DNA of 37,723 nucleotides from NCBI GenBank assembly GCA_016936135.1, contig JAFGPP010000089.1:1-37723 (forward strand), written 5' to 3'. This stretch comes from Thermoplasmatota archaeon. Lineage in GTDB: Archaea > Thermoplasmatota > E2 > DHVEG-1. The translations under genes and the position numbers were made by a program. Below the pieces are notes generated by a model. That model made no database searches and was not told where the DNA came from. It saw only the letters and a program-made list of their open reading frames with translations. This document shows, piece after piece, positions 28,196 to 36,743 of this stretch. The stretch's first letter is position 1; the number at the start of each line of letters is the position of its first letter.

Positions 28196-28211
28196 GTTTT
28201 TAATAAATAAA
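28196..28211 (+). promoter_or_regulatory. TATA element of glnA
   Basis: GTTTTTAATAAATAAA lies about 35 bases before the TTG start of glnA. GGGGAAAG at 28229-28236 is a possible SD. A separate promoter means glnA need not be co-transcribed with the upstream operon. Confidence 0.4.
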
Positions 28212-28239
28212 AAAGAATACCTGATTTTGGGGAAAGTAA

Positions 28240-29595
28240 TTGGAGACTAGTCTATTGACAGAGAAGAGCGTTTATTCTAAAGAGGAGGTTTTAAATCTAA
28301 CGGAAAAAGAAAATATTTTATTTATTAGACTGCAATTTGTTGATATTTTGGGCTTTCCAAAAAATATCGTAATTCCCTCAAGCAGATTTGAAGAGGCGCT
28401 TGATGAAGGCATGCCGTTTGATGCTTCCTCGATTGCAGGATACGCAACCATTGAAGAATCCGATAAAATTGCAATGCCTGACCCAAATAGTTATGTTATA
28501 TTGCCTGATTGTATTGAATCTAGAAAAACTGCAAAAATAAATTGTGATATTTATGAACCAAATGGAGAGCGTTTTACTGGAGATACAAAGTATGCATTGG
28601 AAAAAATTGTAAACAAATCAAGGGAATTGGGTTATACATTCAATACGGGACCCGAATGTGAATTTTTTTTATTCAAAAAAAACGGTGAACAAGCGACACT
28701 GATTCCAAATGATTCGGCCGGTTACTTTGATTTATCGCATCGAGATCTTGCAGAAGGCGTTAGAGCTGAGATATCTCTTGCAATGGAACAAATGGGTATA
28801 AAAACTTATACCCTTCATCACGAAGTTGCTGGTGGACAACATGAGATTAATTTTAGATATGACGATGCTTTAACAACAGCAGATAGGGTTATTTCTTTAA
28901 AATATGTTACAAAAGTGATTGCCACGAAACATAATCTTCATGCTTCATTTATGCCAAAGCCGATTTATGGGGCCAGTGGCTCAGGAATGCATACTCATCT
29001 TTCACTATTTACTAAAAGTGGAAATAACGCCTTCTTTGACCCAGACGGGCAGCATCAACTGAGCAAAATTGCTGAGCAGTTTATTGCTGGAATTTTAAAA
29101 TACATCAAAGAGATAACCTTAATCTTAAATCCGACTGTCAATTCATATAAAAGATTGGTACCTGGTTATGAAGCACCCACTTATATTTCTTGGGCAAATA
29201 GAAATAGAAGTGCTTTGATAAGAATTCCATCAAGAAAAGGAATGAGTGCAAGATGTGAACTAAGAAGTCCCGATCTTTCTGGTAACCCTTATTTGCAGTT
29301 TGCAGTTATGCTTGCAGCAGGCCTAAGAGGCATAAAAGAAAAGCTAGTTCCGCCCAGACCCGTCGAGAAAAATATTTATTCATTAAACGAACGCGAAAGA
29401 AAGCAATATGGTATCGAAAATTTACCGGATAGTCTTGGCCACGCACTGGCTCTAGCTAAACAAAGCGACATGCTAAGAACCGTTATTGGAGACCACATTT
29501 TTGAGAATCTTATTCATGTTAAAACAGAAGAGTGGAGCAAATATCGAACGCGAGTTTCAAAATGGGAAATTGAACACTATTTGCCGATATTGTAA
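28240..29595 (+). CDS. glnA: Glutamine synthetase, type I
   Basis: This 451-residue enzyme makes glutamine from glutamate, ammonia and ATP. Family motifs are present: FDASSIAGYATIEESD, the metal site GPECEFFLF, the ammonia-site HHEVAGGQHEINFRY, MPKPIYGASGSGMH, NPTVNSYKRLVPGYEAP and RIP. The C-terminal NLY-LP adenylylation site is replaced by NIYSLNERERKQ, as in the GSI-alpha group, so adenylylation control is not expected. The reading starts at TTG, with GGGGAAAG upstream; no ATG is available nearby. It pairs functionally with gdhA. Confidence 0.95.
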   Translation: METSLLTEKSVYSKEEVLNLTEKENILFIRLQFVDILGFPKNIVIPSSRFEEALDEGMPFDASSIAGYATIEESDKIAMPDPNSYVILPDCIESRKTAKINCDIYEPNGERFTGDTKYALEKIVNKSRELGYTFNTGPECEFFLFKKNGEQATLIPNDSAGYFDLSHRDLAEGVRAEISLAMEQMGIKTYTLHHEVAGGQHEINFRYDDALTTADRVISLKYVTKVIATKHNLHASFMPKPIYGASGSGMHTHLSLFTKSGNNAFFDPDGQHQLSKIAEQFIAGILKYIKEITLILNPTVNSYKRLVPGYEAPTYISWANRNRSALIRIPSRKGMSARCELRSPDLSGNPYLQFAVMLAAGLRGIKEKLVPPRPVEKNIYSLNERERKQYGIENLPDSLGHALALAKQSDMLRTVIGDHIFENLIHVKTEEWSKYRTRVSKWEIEHYLPIL

Positions 29596-29638
29596 TAACT
29601 TCAAAATTGCGACATTTTTTAAGTTTAATTAATTCCTT

Positions 29639-30418
29639 CTATAGAAAAATGTAAATCGACAGCATAGCTGCAATTATTGGTTGATGGCCCAAATATATCG
29701 CAAGTGAATGTTTTCCCATCCACGAGAGGGCACATATCGGCCGGTAGTTCGAAATGTCTGGTAAATGAAATCTTCTTTCATTACCATTATACAAGACATT
29801 ACCAAGAAATATTCCAAATAATACTCCACCAAACCATGGAAATAACGGAAAATAATCAAGGGTGTATCTCCAAATATCAGGTTGATGGATTCCGATAATA
29901 AGATGAAGTACTGTAGGGTTTTCAATTGTAAAGTTGGCCATTAAAAAGGCGATTATCCAAACGATGCATGCAGTAATTATATTATATTTTTTTAATTTTA
30001 AAAAAGGTATACTTAAAATTATAGACAAACCAATGAAGTGTAATACACCAAAAATAACGGGTCTTTCTGGCATGACAATAAATGATACAATATTTATTAT
30101 TAACCCAAGACCACAAATCTTTAATCCCCTTGTCGCAACATGTTTGTTGAATTGTTTTTGTTTTTCTTCAGACAAGTACTTTTTCTTCTGTTGGCAAATG
30201 GCAAGGCAAATTCCTACTAATGCAAAAAAGATAAGTGGTACTATTTTTTGCATCTGGTATATCTCATGGTTAAGTGGCACAACACCGAAATAATCTAGAT
30301 CCCAAAGTAAATGAAGAAGAATCATTAGACCAATAGCGACTCCGCGGAGTGCGTCTAATTCAATGAATCTATCTCCATATTTCCTATTAATTGATACATT
30401 TTCAATTTCTGCAGTCAT
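29639..30418 (-). CDS. DUF1624/HGSNAT-like membrane protein
   Basis: This 259-residue protein has seven or so hydrophobic helices. The N-terminal RFIELDALRGVAIGLMILLHLLWDL matches the heparan-alpha-glucosaminide acetyltransferase catalytic (DUF1624) group, with the family's conserved D-A-L-R-G and a helix-1 histidine. FGVLHFIGLS and FPWFGGVLFGIFLG are other family segments, and SLAIYLGHQP near the C-terminus is also typical. Relatives move acyl groups across membranes onto glycans. Substrate unknown. It converges on glnA. Confidence 0.8.
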   Translation of the reverse strand: MTAEIENVSINRKYGDRFIELDALRGVAIGLMILLHLLWDLDYFGVVPLNHEIYQMQKIVPLIFFALVGICLAICQQKKKYLSEEKQKQFNKHVATRGLKICGLGLIINIVSFIVMPERPVIFGVLHFIGLSIILSIPFLKLKKYNIITACIVWIIAFLMANFTIENPTVLHLIIGIHQPDIWRYTLDYFPLFPWFGGVLFGIFLGNVLYNGNERRFHLPDISNYRPICALSWMGKHSLAIYLGHQPIIAAMLSIYIFL

Positions 30419-30568
30419 GATCTAATTTAAAGAGGAATAAGTAAATAATACAAAAAATTATCTGTTTAAGAGGCTTACTCTAGAAACGAAAAAATTTGTT
30501 TTTCACTAATTATAAATAGTAAACGATTTATTCTTTTTTCATAATTATATGGATTAGATGGGTAAAAG

Positions 30569-30949
30569 ATGATCAATACTATTGAACAATTTGGGAGGAA
30601 TGCTGGTAGATTATGGGAAGTATTGTATTCCAACGGCCCACTTACAGAATCCCAATTGCTAGATTTTTCCAGCTTGAGACCTTATGAATTTTATATCGCA
30701 ACAGGGTGGCTTGCAAGGGAGGATAAAATATCTAAAAATGAAGAGTTATTTGCGTTGGGCAAGACGAATCTTACAAGTGAAATTGGGACAAACGCCGGTA
30801 AGATTTGGAGTTTAATTAGTTCAAAAGGTGAAGTTGATATACCATCTATTTCAATATCGACTGGATTAAATTATGAACAAACTTTTTCTGCATTAGGTTG
30901 GCTTGCTAGAGAAAATAAAATCCAAATAAATCTATCTGAGAAAGATTAA
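30569..30949 (+). CDS. Tandem winged-helix (DUF2582-like) protein
   Basis: This 126-residue protein is built of two similar winged-helix units. The repeats are visible: FGRNAGRLWEVL / IGTNAGKIWSLI, then ATGWLAREDKI / ALGWLARENKI. Each unit is about 60 residues. DUF2582 single-unit proteins are common in archaea and anaerobic bacteria, often without a known target. The ATG follows GATGGG. A DNA-binding role is likely but unproved. It converges on the 94-residue gene. Confidence 0.8.
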   Translation: MINTIEQFGRNAGRLWEVLYSNGPLTESQLLDFSSLRPYEFYIATGWLAREDKISKNEELFALGKTNLTSEIGTNAGKIWSLISSKGEVDIPSISISTGLNYEQTFSALGWLARENKIQINLSEKD

Positions 30950-30957
30950 CTTGTTGC

Positions 30958-31242
30958 TTATCCAACGTAGTGAGGTGCCTCTTTGTCCATATCTTCCTTG
31001 TCATTTGGTTTGATATCATAAACATCTATTGCCAGAATCACATGTAATGGAATTATCCTGATTTTTCCTTTCATCTCTCCATGGCTTTTGTCCAGCTCCA
31101 TTATAAGACCAATTTCATCAATACCAATTGATATAAATCCCTTGAAAACCCCCATACTCTCTAGTGCATTATCTCTGCTACCCATAGATATAATCTTATA
31201 TGTTGAGCCTTCTGTTAACTCCAATTCCGGTTTTTTGTTCAT
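30958..31242 (-). CDS. Conserved archaeal small protein, function unknown
   Basis: Ninety-four residues with no family I can name. The middle (about 15-76) is a compact beta-rich stretch, YKIISMGSRDN, then FISIGIDEIGLIMEL and KIRIIPLHVILAIDVYD, which could form an Sm-like or small beta-barrel fold. The tail is acidic and charged (DKEDMDKEAPHYVG). Its ATG overlaps the stop of the HTH regulator (ATGA), so the two are translated together, suggesting a shared task. No membrane segment or metal motif. Confidence 0.7.
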   Translation of the reverse strand: MNKKPELELTEGSTYKIISMGSRDNALESMGVFKGFISIGIDEIGLIMELDKSHGEMKGKIRIIPLHVILAIDVYDIKPNDKEDMDKEAPHYVG

Positions 31243-31685
31243 TTATTATCCATCCTTTGACTTTCTATTAATTTCTGTAAATGCTCTACGGTTTTGCCAT
31301 AATTTTCTATTGCTACTTTCAAGTGTGCCTCAACAAAGTTCCAAGCTTTTTGGATGTTTCCATACCTGATTCGGTAGGCTTTTTTATTTTGTTTGGTGAT
31401 CTCATCAAGGACTTGAACTTCTTCAAGAACATCAAACCCTTTAAGTTTGTTTAGATGTCTATATATAGTGGGTCTAGAGGTTTTCATTTCTGATGCGATT
31501 TCATCAACAATCCATGCCTTTTCAGGGTGCTTTAAAAAAAAGTCTGCAAATATTTTGTATGGAATTGTTGGATCTGATCCTTTGGAGATATATCCTATTT
31601 GTTCGAAAAATTTTTTTGCAACTACATCAGGGTCGTCTTCGCCTGTCAAAGGAGTGTTGCTTCCTACAAGCATTTGGAAAGTCAT
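31239..31685 (-). CDS. Winged-helix transcription regulator
   Basis: This 148-residue protein has a helix-turn-helix at about 43-88: IPYKIFADFFLKHPEK then IVDEIASEMKTSRPTIYRHLNKLKGFDVLEEV, the last part being recognition helix and wing entry (SRPTIYRHLNKL). The C-terminal half (about 105-146) is helical and may serve in dimerisation. It resembles archaeal ArsR/TrmB-type one-domain regulators. SD AGGTGTG precedes the ATG. A perfect palindrome 90 bases upstream (31776-31793) could be an operator. First gene of a two-gene unit. Confidence 0.75.
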   Translation of the reverse strand: MTFQMLVGSNTPLTGEDDPDVVAKKFFEQIGYISKGSDPTIPYKIFADFFLKHPEKAWIVDEIASEMKTSRPTIYRHLNKLKGFDVLEEVQVLDEITKQNKKAYRIRYGNIQKAWNFVEAHLKVAIENYGKTVEHLQKLIESQRMDNK

Positions 31686-31775
31686 TTAATTCACACCTTT
31701 TATGAATATCTAAAGTAATTAAAAATATTTGGTTAACAATGTCAAGTGAGTATTATTACTATTTAAGTCGTGTCC

Positions 31776-31793
31776 TTCAATTTTAAAATTGAA
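31776..31793. repeat. Perfect 18-bp palindrome
   Basis: TTCAATTTTAAAATTGAA is its own reverse complement. It lies about 90 bases upstream of the HTH regulator, within the gene-free stretch 31686-32116. It could be an operator or only a low-complexity AT palindrome. Confidence 0.6.
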
Positions 31794-31934
31794 TTGAGAA
31801 CTTCTTTGCCCCTTTTAAATAGTCTTTCTAGGAAAATTGCGTCTAATTTTCATAAATCCTCCCCATATCCCCTGTCTTCGTTAATTTTACATAATAAATT
31901 GGTTTTTAAAAAATAGCAAAATTTTTTATTGTAT

Positions 31935-32086
31935 GATCGTTTCTAAAAAGTGTTGGGGGAATTTGAATTTGAAAGATGGGCAAACCTTTACTAACTCGAT
32001 TCCTTAAAAATAAACATTGGGGTTGTAAGTGACTTAACGGGTCACTAGATATTAAGTGCCTGGTTCCCCCCTCCCCAATTTTTTCT
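31935..32086 (+). ncRNA. Candidate structured RNA in the gap before orc1/cdc6
   Basis: The 431-base gap 31686-32116 has no convincing gene, but has clear pairing. AGTGAC (32028-32033) pairs with GTCACT (32041-32046). ATTGGGG (32016-32022) pairs with CCCCAAT (32073-32079), which is followed by a T-run. GGGGGAA (31956-31962) could instead pair with TTCCCCC (32063-32069). A TATA-like TTTTTAAAAAATAG at 31903-31916 lies suitably upstream. G+C clusters stand out against AT-rich surroundings. Strand follows from the T-run; identity unknown. Confidence 0.35.
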
Positions 32087-32116
32087 GGCATCTTCTAGAC
32101 TGTATAAGCTTTTTTG

Positions 32117-33385
32117 CTAGAGCAACTTTGTTTGCCCTCGAATTTTGTAATTTGTGAGATCTTTAAAAATATCATCTTCATGAAGAATGTTCAAAATTTC
32201 CGATGTTGATGAGGATATCCTAATTTCTCTTGTTCTGCCATATCTTCCCTTAGATATTACACGTGCCGTAATAATACCAAGCATATCTAATTCCGAGATT
32301 AAATCTGCCACTCTTCTCTGGGTCAAAGAATCTGTTCTAGTTTTTCTACAAAGATCCTTGTAAATTTCATAAACTTCTCCAGTTGTAATAACACCAGAAA
32401 TTCCGTCCTTTCTATCTTGTTGTTCTCTAAGAAGAACGGCAAGAAGTATTTGTTTTGATTGGGTTGGTAAAGTACGAACAACCTCCATTATTCTATCAAT
32501 CTCGATTTTATTCTGGGCCAATCGTACAAATTTTTTTGTAATTTTGGTTGCGCCACCTCGTTCCGCCTGTTCAGCTGAGATTCTTAACAAATCTAATGCC
32601 CTCCTTGCATCACCATGTTCTTGGGCAGCTAGCGCCGAACAGAGTGGAATTACATCATCGTCAAGAATATTTGGCTTAAGAGCTATTTTCGCCCTCTGTT
32701 TAAGTATATCTTGCAACTGACTTGCATCGTAGGGCGGAAAAATCATGTTTTCCTCGCCAAGACTAGATTTTACCCTAGGATCTAAAAATTCGGTGAATTT
32801 TAGATCATTAGATATTCCAACGATTGATACCTTGGCATTTTGGAGATTGCCGTTTATTCTTGACAAATTATAAAGTGCTTCGTCTCCTTTTAATTTGTCT
32901 ACTTCATCCAGAATAATTACCGTAACACCACCTTCTTTGTCTATCATTTGTATGAGTTTTGCATATACCTCGTCAGTTGGCCATCCTGTAAAGGGAATAC
33001 GTTCTGACCACTCATTGATCAGATGGTTAGTAATATTTTGCAAGAGTCGATATTGTGTATCTACTATCTCGCAATTTAAATATACAAAATTGATTTTTTT
33101 ACTTGTTTCTAACCCTTTCCTAAGTAATTCTTTTCCGATGAATTTAGTAACAGCTGTTTTTCCTGTTCCGGTCTTACCATATATAAAAACATTTGATGGC
33201 GTTTCGCCTCTCAATGCAGTTACCAATATTGATGCCAAATCGTTGATTTCTTTACCACGGTGAGGTAAAATTTCTGGCATATAACTTGGACGCATCGCTT
33301 CTCTATCAATAAACAATCCATCTGATTTTAACAAATGTCCGAATATATCACTATTAACTGTGTTTTTGCCTATAAGAATACTCAC
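32117..33385 (-). CDS. Orc1/Cdc6 replication initiator
   Basis: This 422-residue AAA+ protein recognises archaeal origins and loads MCM. Walker A is GKTGTGKT (70-77), Walker B is VIILDEVDK with Asp160-Glu161, and sensor 1 is VGISND. The N-terminal SYMPEILPHRGKEI is typical. A C-terminal winged helix follows (ITTGEVYEIYKDLCRK, RRVADLISELDMLGIITARVI). The GTG start lies within GGGGTGAG, and a TATA-like CTATTTATATG is only about 17 bases ahead of it, so the exact start is uncertain. It sits directly beside two ORB-like elements, as many archaeal orc1/cdc6 genes do. Confidence 0.93.
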   Translation of the reverse strand: MSILIGKNTVNSDIFGHLLKSDGLFIDREAMRPSYMPEILPHRGKEINDLASILVTALRGETPSNVFIYGKTGTGKTAVTKFIGKELLRKGLETSKKINFVYLNCEIVDTQYRLLQNITNHLINEWSERIPFTGWPTDEVYAKLIQMIDKEGGVTVIILDEVDKLKGDEALYNLSRINGNLQNAKVSIVGISNDLKFTEFLDPRVKSSLGEENMIFPPYDASQLQDILKQRAKIALKPNILDDDVIPLCSALAAQEHGDARRALDLLRISAEQAERGGATKITKKFVRLAQNKIEIDRIMEVVRTLPTQSKQILLAVLLREQQDRKDGISGVITTGEVYEIYKDLCRKTRTDSLTQRRVADLISELDMLGIITARVISKGRYGRTREIRISSSTSEILNILHEDDIFKDLTNYKIRGQTKLL

Positions 33386-33491
33386 CCCGGTTTTCTCATA
33401 TAAATAGATTTAGTGTATTTAACATTATTTAGCATTATTTGAGAATTTTAATTAATTTTTTTGTAAATTTCTTCAAATAATTGGATTTAAT

Positions 33492-33686
33492 GGGTAGGCC
33501 TTTATTTCGTGTGGAGATCTAGATTTTATTTTTGATTTTTTATCAATGCTTATCAACAATTTTTTTTAAAAAAATCGGAATGCTCATATACGGGCAAATA
33601 AATACGTTTCAGGATATATTACATCAAGACTAATCTTACTATAAATCATCAAATATAATATTTCCAAGCGAAATTAAGGGGTCCCC
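33492..33686. other. Probable replication origin with two inverted ORB-like elements
   Basis: The 390-base gap 33386-33775 holds two copies of an ORB-like element. One is on the plus strand from 33661, beginning TTTCCAAGCGAAATTAAG; the other is on the minus strand from 33517, beginning TCTCCACACGAAATAAAG. Over 26 bases they agree at 19. Both fit the known archaeal pattern TTCCA-nn-GGAAAC followed by a G-rich end. They point away from each other and flank a very AT-rich stretch (33520-33660) fit for unwinding. The orc1/cdc6 gene begins about 107 bases from the first element. Confidence 0.75.
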
Positions 33687-33775
33687 GTCGCACAAGTAAT
33701 CTAAATCTAATAACAACTAAAAAATAGTAAAAAATTGTGAATTTTGATTTTGATAATCAAATATATATTATTTTT

Positions 33776-34018
33776 TTAACTGCCAAGGATAACTACATCT
33801 TTTACTGATCTAATAGAATCAAAGGGGAAAACAAGATGCCCTTGTTTGTCTAGATGATATAATCTCGGATCTACATCATCTGATGGCTCTATTAAAACAT
33901 TTAACAATTCTCCAGTTTTTTCGTCAACTGTCGAATTTCTAAGTATCCCTAGATATAACCCCTCTTCGCTCATGACAGTTTTTCCTCTTAATTCGTTTTC
34001 CATTAGTTTCAATATCAT
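33776..34018 (-). CDS. PRC-barrel domain protein
   Basis: This 80-residue protein is a single PRC-barrel, a small beta-barrel known from photosynthetic reaction-centre H subunits and RimM. ELRGKTVMSEEGLYLGILRN and FPFDSIRSVKDVVILGS are the family's first and last strands. Archaeal versions are common and of unknown role, perhaps as adaptor to RNA or protein complexes. Two ATGs fit: 34018, only 3 bases after GGAGGG, and 34003. It lies 22 bases after cdc48 on the same strand, so probably co-transcribed. Confidence 0.85.
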   Translation of the reverse strand: MILKLMENELRGKTVMSEEGLYLGILRNSTVDEKTGELLNVLIEPSDDVDPRLYHLDKQGHLVFPFDSIRSVKDVVILGS

Positions 34019-34040
34019 CCCTCCATCCTAATTCCCAATA

Positions 34041-36419
34041 TTAAGTATATTGAATGTCCTTATCTCTTTTATCTTTTTTGTCTATCGCACTCCCAAGGTC
34101 CTTGGTAATTTTTTCATAATATTTTATTATTTCATCGTTAATGCTGGCTCTTGATTTTGATAAAGCCTCATCGAAATATTTTTTTGAAACCTCTTTGGTT
34201 TTAATGTCTTCTCTTAGTGCAGTCATTGCTGCTTCTCTGCATACTCCTGCAATATCGGCACCAGAAAATCCTTCAGTGTTTGATGCCAACCAATAGAATA
34301 ATTTATCAATGGATGACATCTTTTTCAAAACTTGTTTAATATCAATTTGGTCATCTTTTAGTTTGTTTAGTTCCTTCTGGGAAATAACTTCCCCGCTTGT
34401 CCCCCTTTTTAAAATATCTATTAATTCACTTTTTTTAGTCAATTCGCTCTCAATTACCTTCATTTCTTCATTTGTAACTTTTAACGGCATATTTCGGGCA
34501 TGTATCTTAAATATTTTTAATCTAGAATCAAAATCAGGAGCAGGAATTAAAATTAATCTATCAAATCTTCCTGGCCGCAGCAGAGAAGGATCAAGTATAT
34601 CAGGTCGATTTGTTGCACCTATTATAACAACACCTTCCATACTTTCTAAACCATCAACACTTGTTAATATTTGGTTTACGACACTTTCAGTAACATGTGA
34701 CCCCGAATAAGCTCCTCTCCTAGGTGCTATCGAATCTATCTCATCTAGAAATACAATTGTGGGTGCAACTTGCTTTGCTTTTTTGAATAGCTCCCGAATC
34801 GCCTTCTCGCTTTCTCCTACCCACTTGCTCATTACTTCTGGTCCTTTTATTGAAATAAAATTTGCTTTGGATTCGTTTGCTACTGCTTTTGCAAGAAGAG
34901 TTTTTCCAGTTCCTGGGGGCCCATAAAGTAAAATTCCTCTAGGGGGCTCTATACCCATACGACTAAAGACCTCTGGTTGTGTAAGTGGCCACTCAACCGA
35001 TTCTCTAAGACTCTGCTTTATGTCTTCTAAGCCTCCAACGTCGTTCCAAGAAACTTTAGGAACTTCGACAAAAAATTCACGCATTGCAGAAGGCTCAATT
35101 CCCTTATGAGCATTTTTAAAATCTTCCATCGTGACTTCCATTTTTTCGAGGACTTCGAGAGGGATTGCTTTTTCAAGATCAATTTCTGGTAGATATCTTC
35201 TTAATGCATTCATTGCTGCCTCACGTGCAAGTGCAGCAAGATCGGCACCGACAAAGCCATAAGTGCTGTCAGCAAGTTGGTTTAAATCACAGTCATCACT
35301 TAAGGGCATGCCTCTAGTATGAATTTGTAAAATCTCTTTACGTCCTTTTCTGTCAGGGGCATCAATTCTTATTTCTCTGTCAAAACGTCCTGGTCGTCTT
35401 AACGCAGGATCCATTGCATCGGGTATGTTTGTTGCGCCAATAACGATTAACTTTCCGCGGCCCTTGAGACCATCCATGAGAGTTAACAATTGAGATACGA
35501 CTCTTCTCTCAACTTCACCATGAACCTCGCTTCTTTTTGGGGCAATTGCATCTATCTCGTCGATAAATATAATAGATGGGGCATTTTTTTCTGCATCTTC
35601 AAATATTTTTCGTAGGTTTTCTTCACTCTGGCCATAAAATTTGCTCATTATTTCTGGGCCATTTATTGTATAGAAGCTAGCACCAGATTCATTAGCTACT
35701 GCCTTGGCGATTAGTGTTTTTCCAGTTCCGGGGGGTCCATGAAGCAACACCCCTTTTGGCGGGTCTATACCAAGACGATTAAAAATTTTCGGGTGTTTTA
35801 TTGGAAGCTGAATCATCTCCTTAACTTTCTCTAATTCCTCCTTGAGGCCCCCTATGTCTTCATAACTAACTCTGGGGCCCTCAGGTTCAAGATCTTTGGC
35901 TGCCTCCTCTTTTACATTTACTATGGTATTTTCGCTAATTAATATAATTCCACTTGGCTTGGTATCCATAATAATAAATGGGAGTGCACTGCCAAAGAGA
36001 GCAATCCCTGGTACAATTATGCTGTCGCCTTTGGCCAACGGTCTTTTTAAAAGACCCTTTTTAATTAAAACTTCAATGCCCTTTCCAAATTGAATCTGTT
36101 GTCCTTTGGATATCAATGGAGCAAGGGATACGCTGTTTGCAATTTGTACGTCTGCTCTTCTAATTTTGACACTATCCCCAAGACCAGCCCCGGCATTTTT
36201 TCTGGTTAAGTTATCAACACGGATAATTTTCTTTCCTTCGTCTGTTGGGTGTGCGCGCCAAACGACAGATGCAGTTTTCTTAGACCCCTCAATTTCAATA
36301 ACGTCACCGATAGATAAATCTAATTCCATACGAGTTTGGTGATCAATTCTTGCTCTACCATAACCTACGTCTTGCTGAAAAGCTTCTGCGACCTTTAAAA
36401 CAGTCTCATCTTGGTTCAT
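34041..36419 (-). CDS. Cdc48/VCP (VAT) AAA+ ATPase
   Basis: This 792-residue unfoldase extracts and unfolds proteins for the proteasome. The N domain (about 1-180) is the double-psi barrel plus four-stranded subdomain: [23 protein letters not shown]1 has Walker A GPPGTGKT at 228-235 and Walker B IIFIDE at 283-288. D2 has Walker A at 500-507 and Walker B IVFLDE at 555-560; both arginine-finger GRFDR motifs are present. D2 carries an extra charged segment of about 50 residues (647-705) between HARNMPL and [13 protein letters not shown]. The C-terminus is charged. The ATG has GGTGAG upstream; the PRC-barrel gene follows closely. Confidence 0.95.
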   Translation of the reverse strand: MNQDETVLKVAEAFQQDVGYGRARIDHQTRMELDLSIGDVIEIEGSKKTASVVWRAHPTDEGKKIIRVDNLTRKNAGAGLGDSVKIRRADVQIANSVSLAPLISKGQQIQFGKGIEVLIKKGLLKRPLAKGDSIIVPGIALFGSALPFIIMDTKPSGIILISENTIVNVKEEAAKDLEPEGPRVSYEDIGGLKEELEKVKEMIQLPIKHPKIFNRLGIDPPKGVLLHGPPGTGKTLIAKAVANESGASFYTINGPEIMSKFYGQSEENLRKIFEDAEKNAPSIIFIDEIDAIAPKRSEVHGEVERRVVSQLLTLMDGLKGRGKLIVIGATNIPDAMDPALRRPGRFDREIRIDAPDRKGRKEILQIHTRGMPLSDDCDLNQLADSTYGFVGADLAALAREAAMNALRRYLPEIDLEKAIPLEVLEKMEVTMEDFKNAHKGIEPSAMREFFVEVPKVSWNDVGGLEDIKQSLRESVEWPLTQPEVFSRMGIEPPRGILLYGPPGTGKTLLAKAVANESKANFISIKGPEVMSKWVGESEKAIRELFKKAKQVAPTIVFLDEIDSIAPRRGAYSGSHVTESVVNQILTSVDGLESMEGVVIIGATNRPDILDPSLLRPGRFDRLILIPAPDFDSRLKIFKIHARNMPLKVTNEEMKVIESELTKKSELIDILKRGTSGEVISQKELNKLKDDQIDIKQVLKKMSSIDKLFYWLASNTEGFSGADIAGVCREAAMTALREDIKTKEVSKKYFDEALSKSRASINDEIIKYYEKITKDLGSAIDKKDKRDKDIQYT

Positions 36420-36463
36420 TCCACACTCACCGCATTAAAGTCAATCTAAATATTGAATGCGAT

Positions 36464-36480
36464 AACTCATATAAATTTCC
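36464..36480 (-). promoter_or_regulatory. BRE/TATA promoter of cdc48
   Basis: On the minus strand GGAAATTTATATGAGTT gives a BRE-like GGAAA and a TATA-like TTTATATG, 50 bases before the cdc48 ATG. It predicts a short leader containing the SD GGTGAG. Confidence 0.55.
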
Positions 36481-36489
36481 ATTCATGGA

Positions 36490-36700
36490 TCTTAAATTTC
36501 TGCCTATCGCAGCAAGATATAATTAAACTCAAATCAAAATATTAAATAGAAATTTTTTGTCAATACAACATGGTTCAGGATTTTTATCTATATATCTAAA
36601 CTTCTATAAATACTTGATTATTATATTTATTATGATATTTGTATTTGTTTTGACGCTATTTGCACTTTAAATGGCAAAATACTTTTTACTAAAATTTTTG
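36490..36700. other. AT-rich gap between cdc48 and the OB-fold gene
   Basis: The 324-base gap 36420-36743 contains the divergent promoters and an AT-rich middle. A second TATA-like TTCTATAAATACTT lies at 36601-36614. I see no gene, repeat or convincing RNA fold here. Confidence 0.5.
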
Positions 36701-36705
36701 TGCAT

Positions 36706-36719
36706 ACTTTTTAAATAAG
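36706..36719 (+). promoter_or_regulatory. TATA box of the OB-fold/TctA unit
   Basis: TACTTTTTAAATAA lies about 30 bases before the ATG at 36744. No SD precedes that ATG, so the mRNA is probably leaderless. Confidence 0.5.
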
Positions 36720-36743
36720 AAAAATATTCGTAGTTACGAAAAC

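Noticed and set aside
31906-32091. A 61-codon open frame on the minus strand in the gap before orc1/cdc6
   Set aside because: Biased, low-complexity product without family features or SD; it overlaps the inverted repeats better explained as RNA or non-coding DNA.
33678-33686. GGGGTCCCC as a separate restriction or operator palindrome
   Set aside because: It is the G-rich end of the right-hand ORB-like element, and so needs no other explanation.
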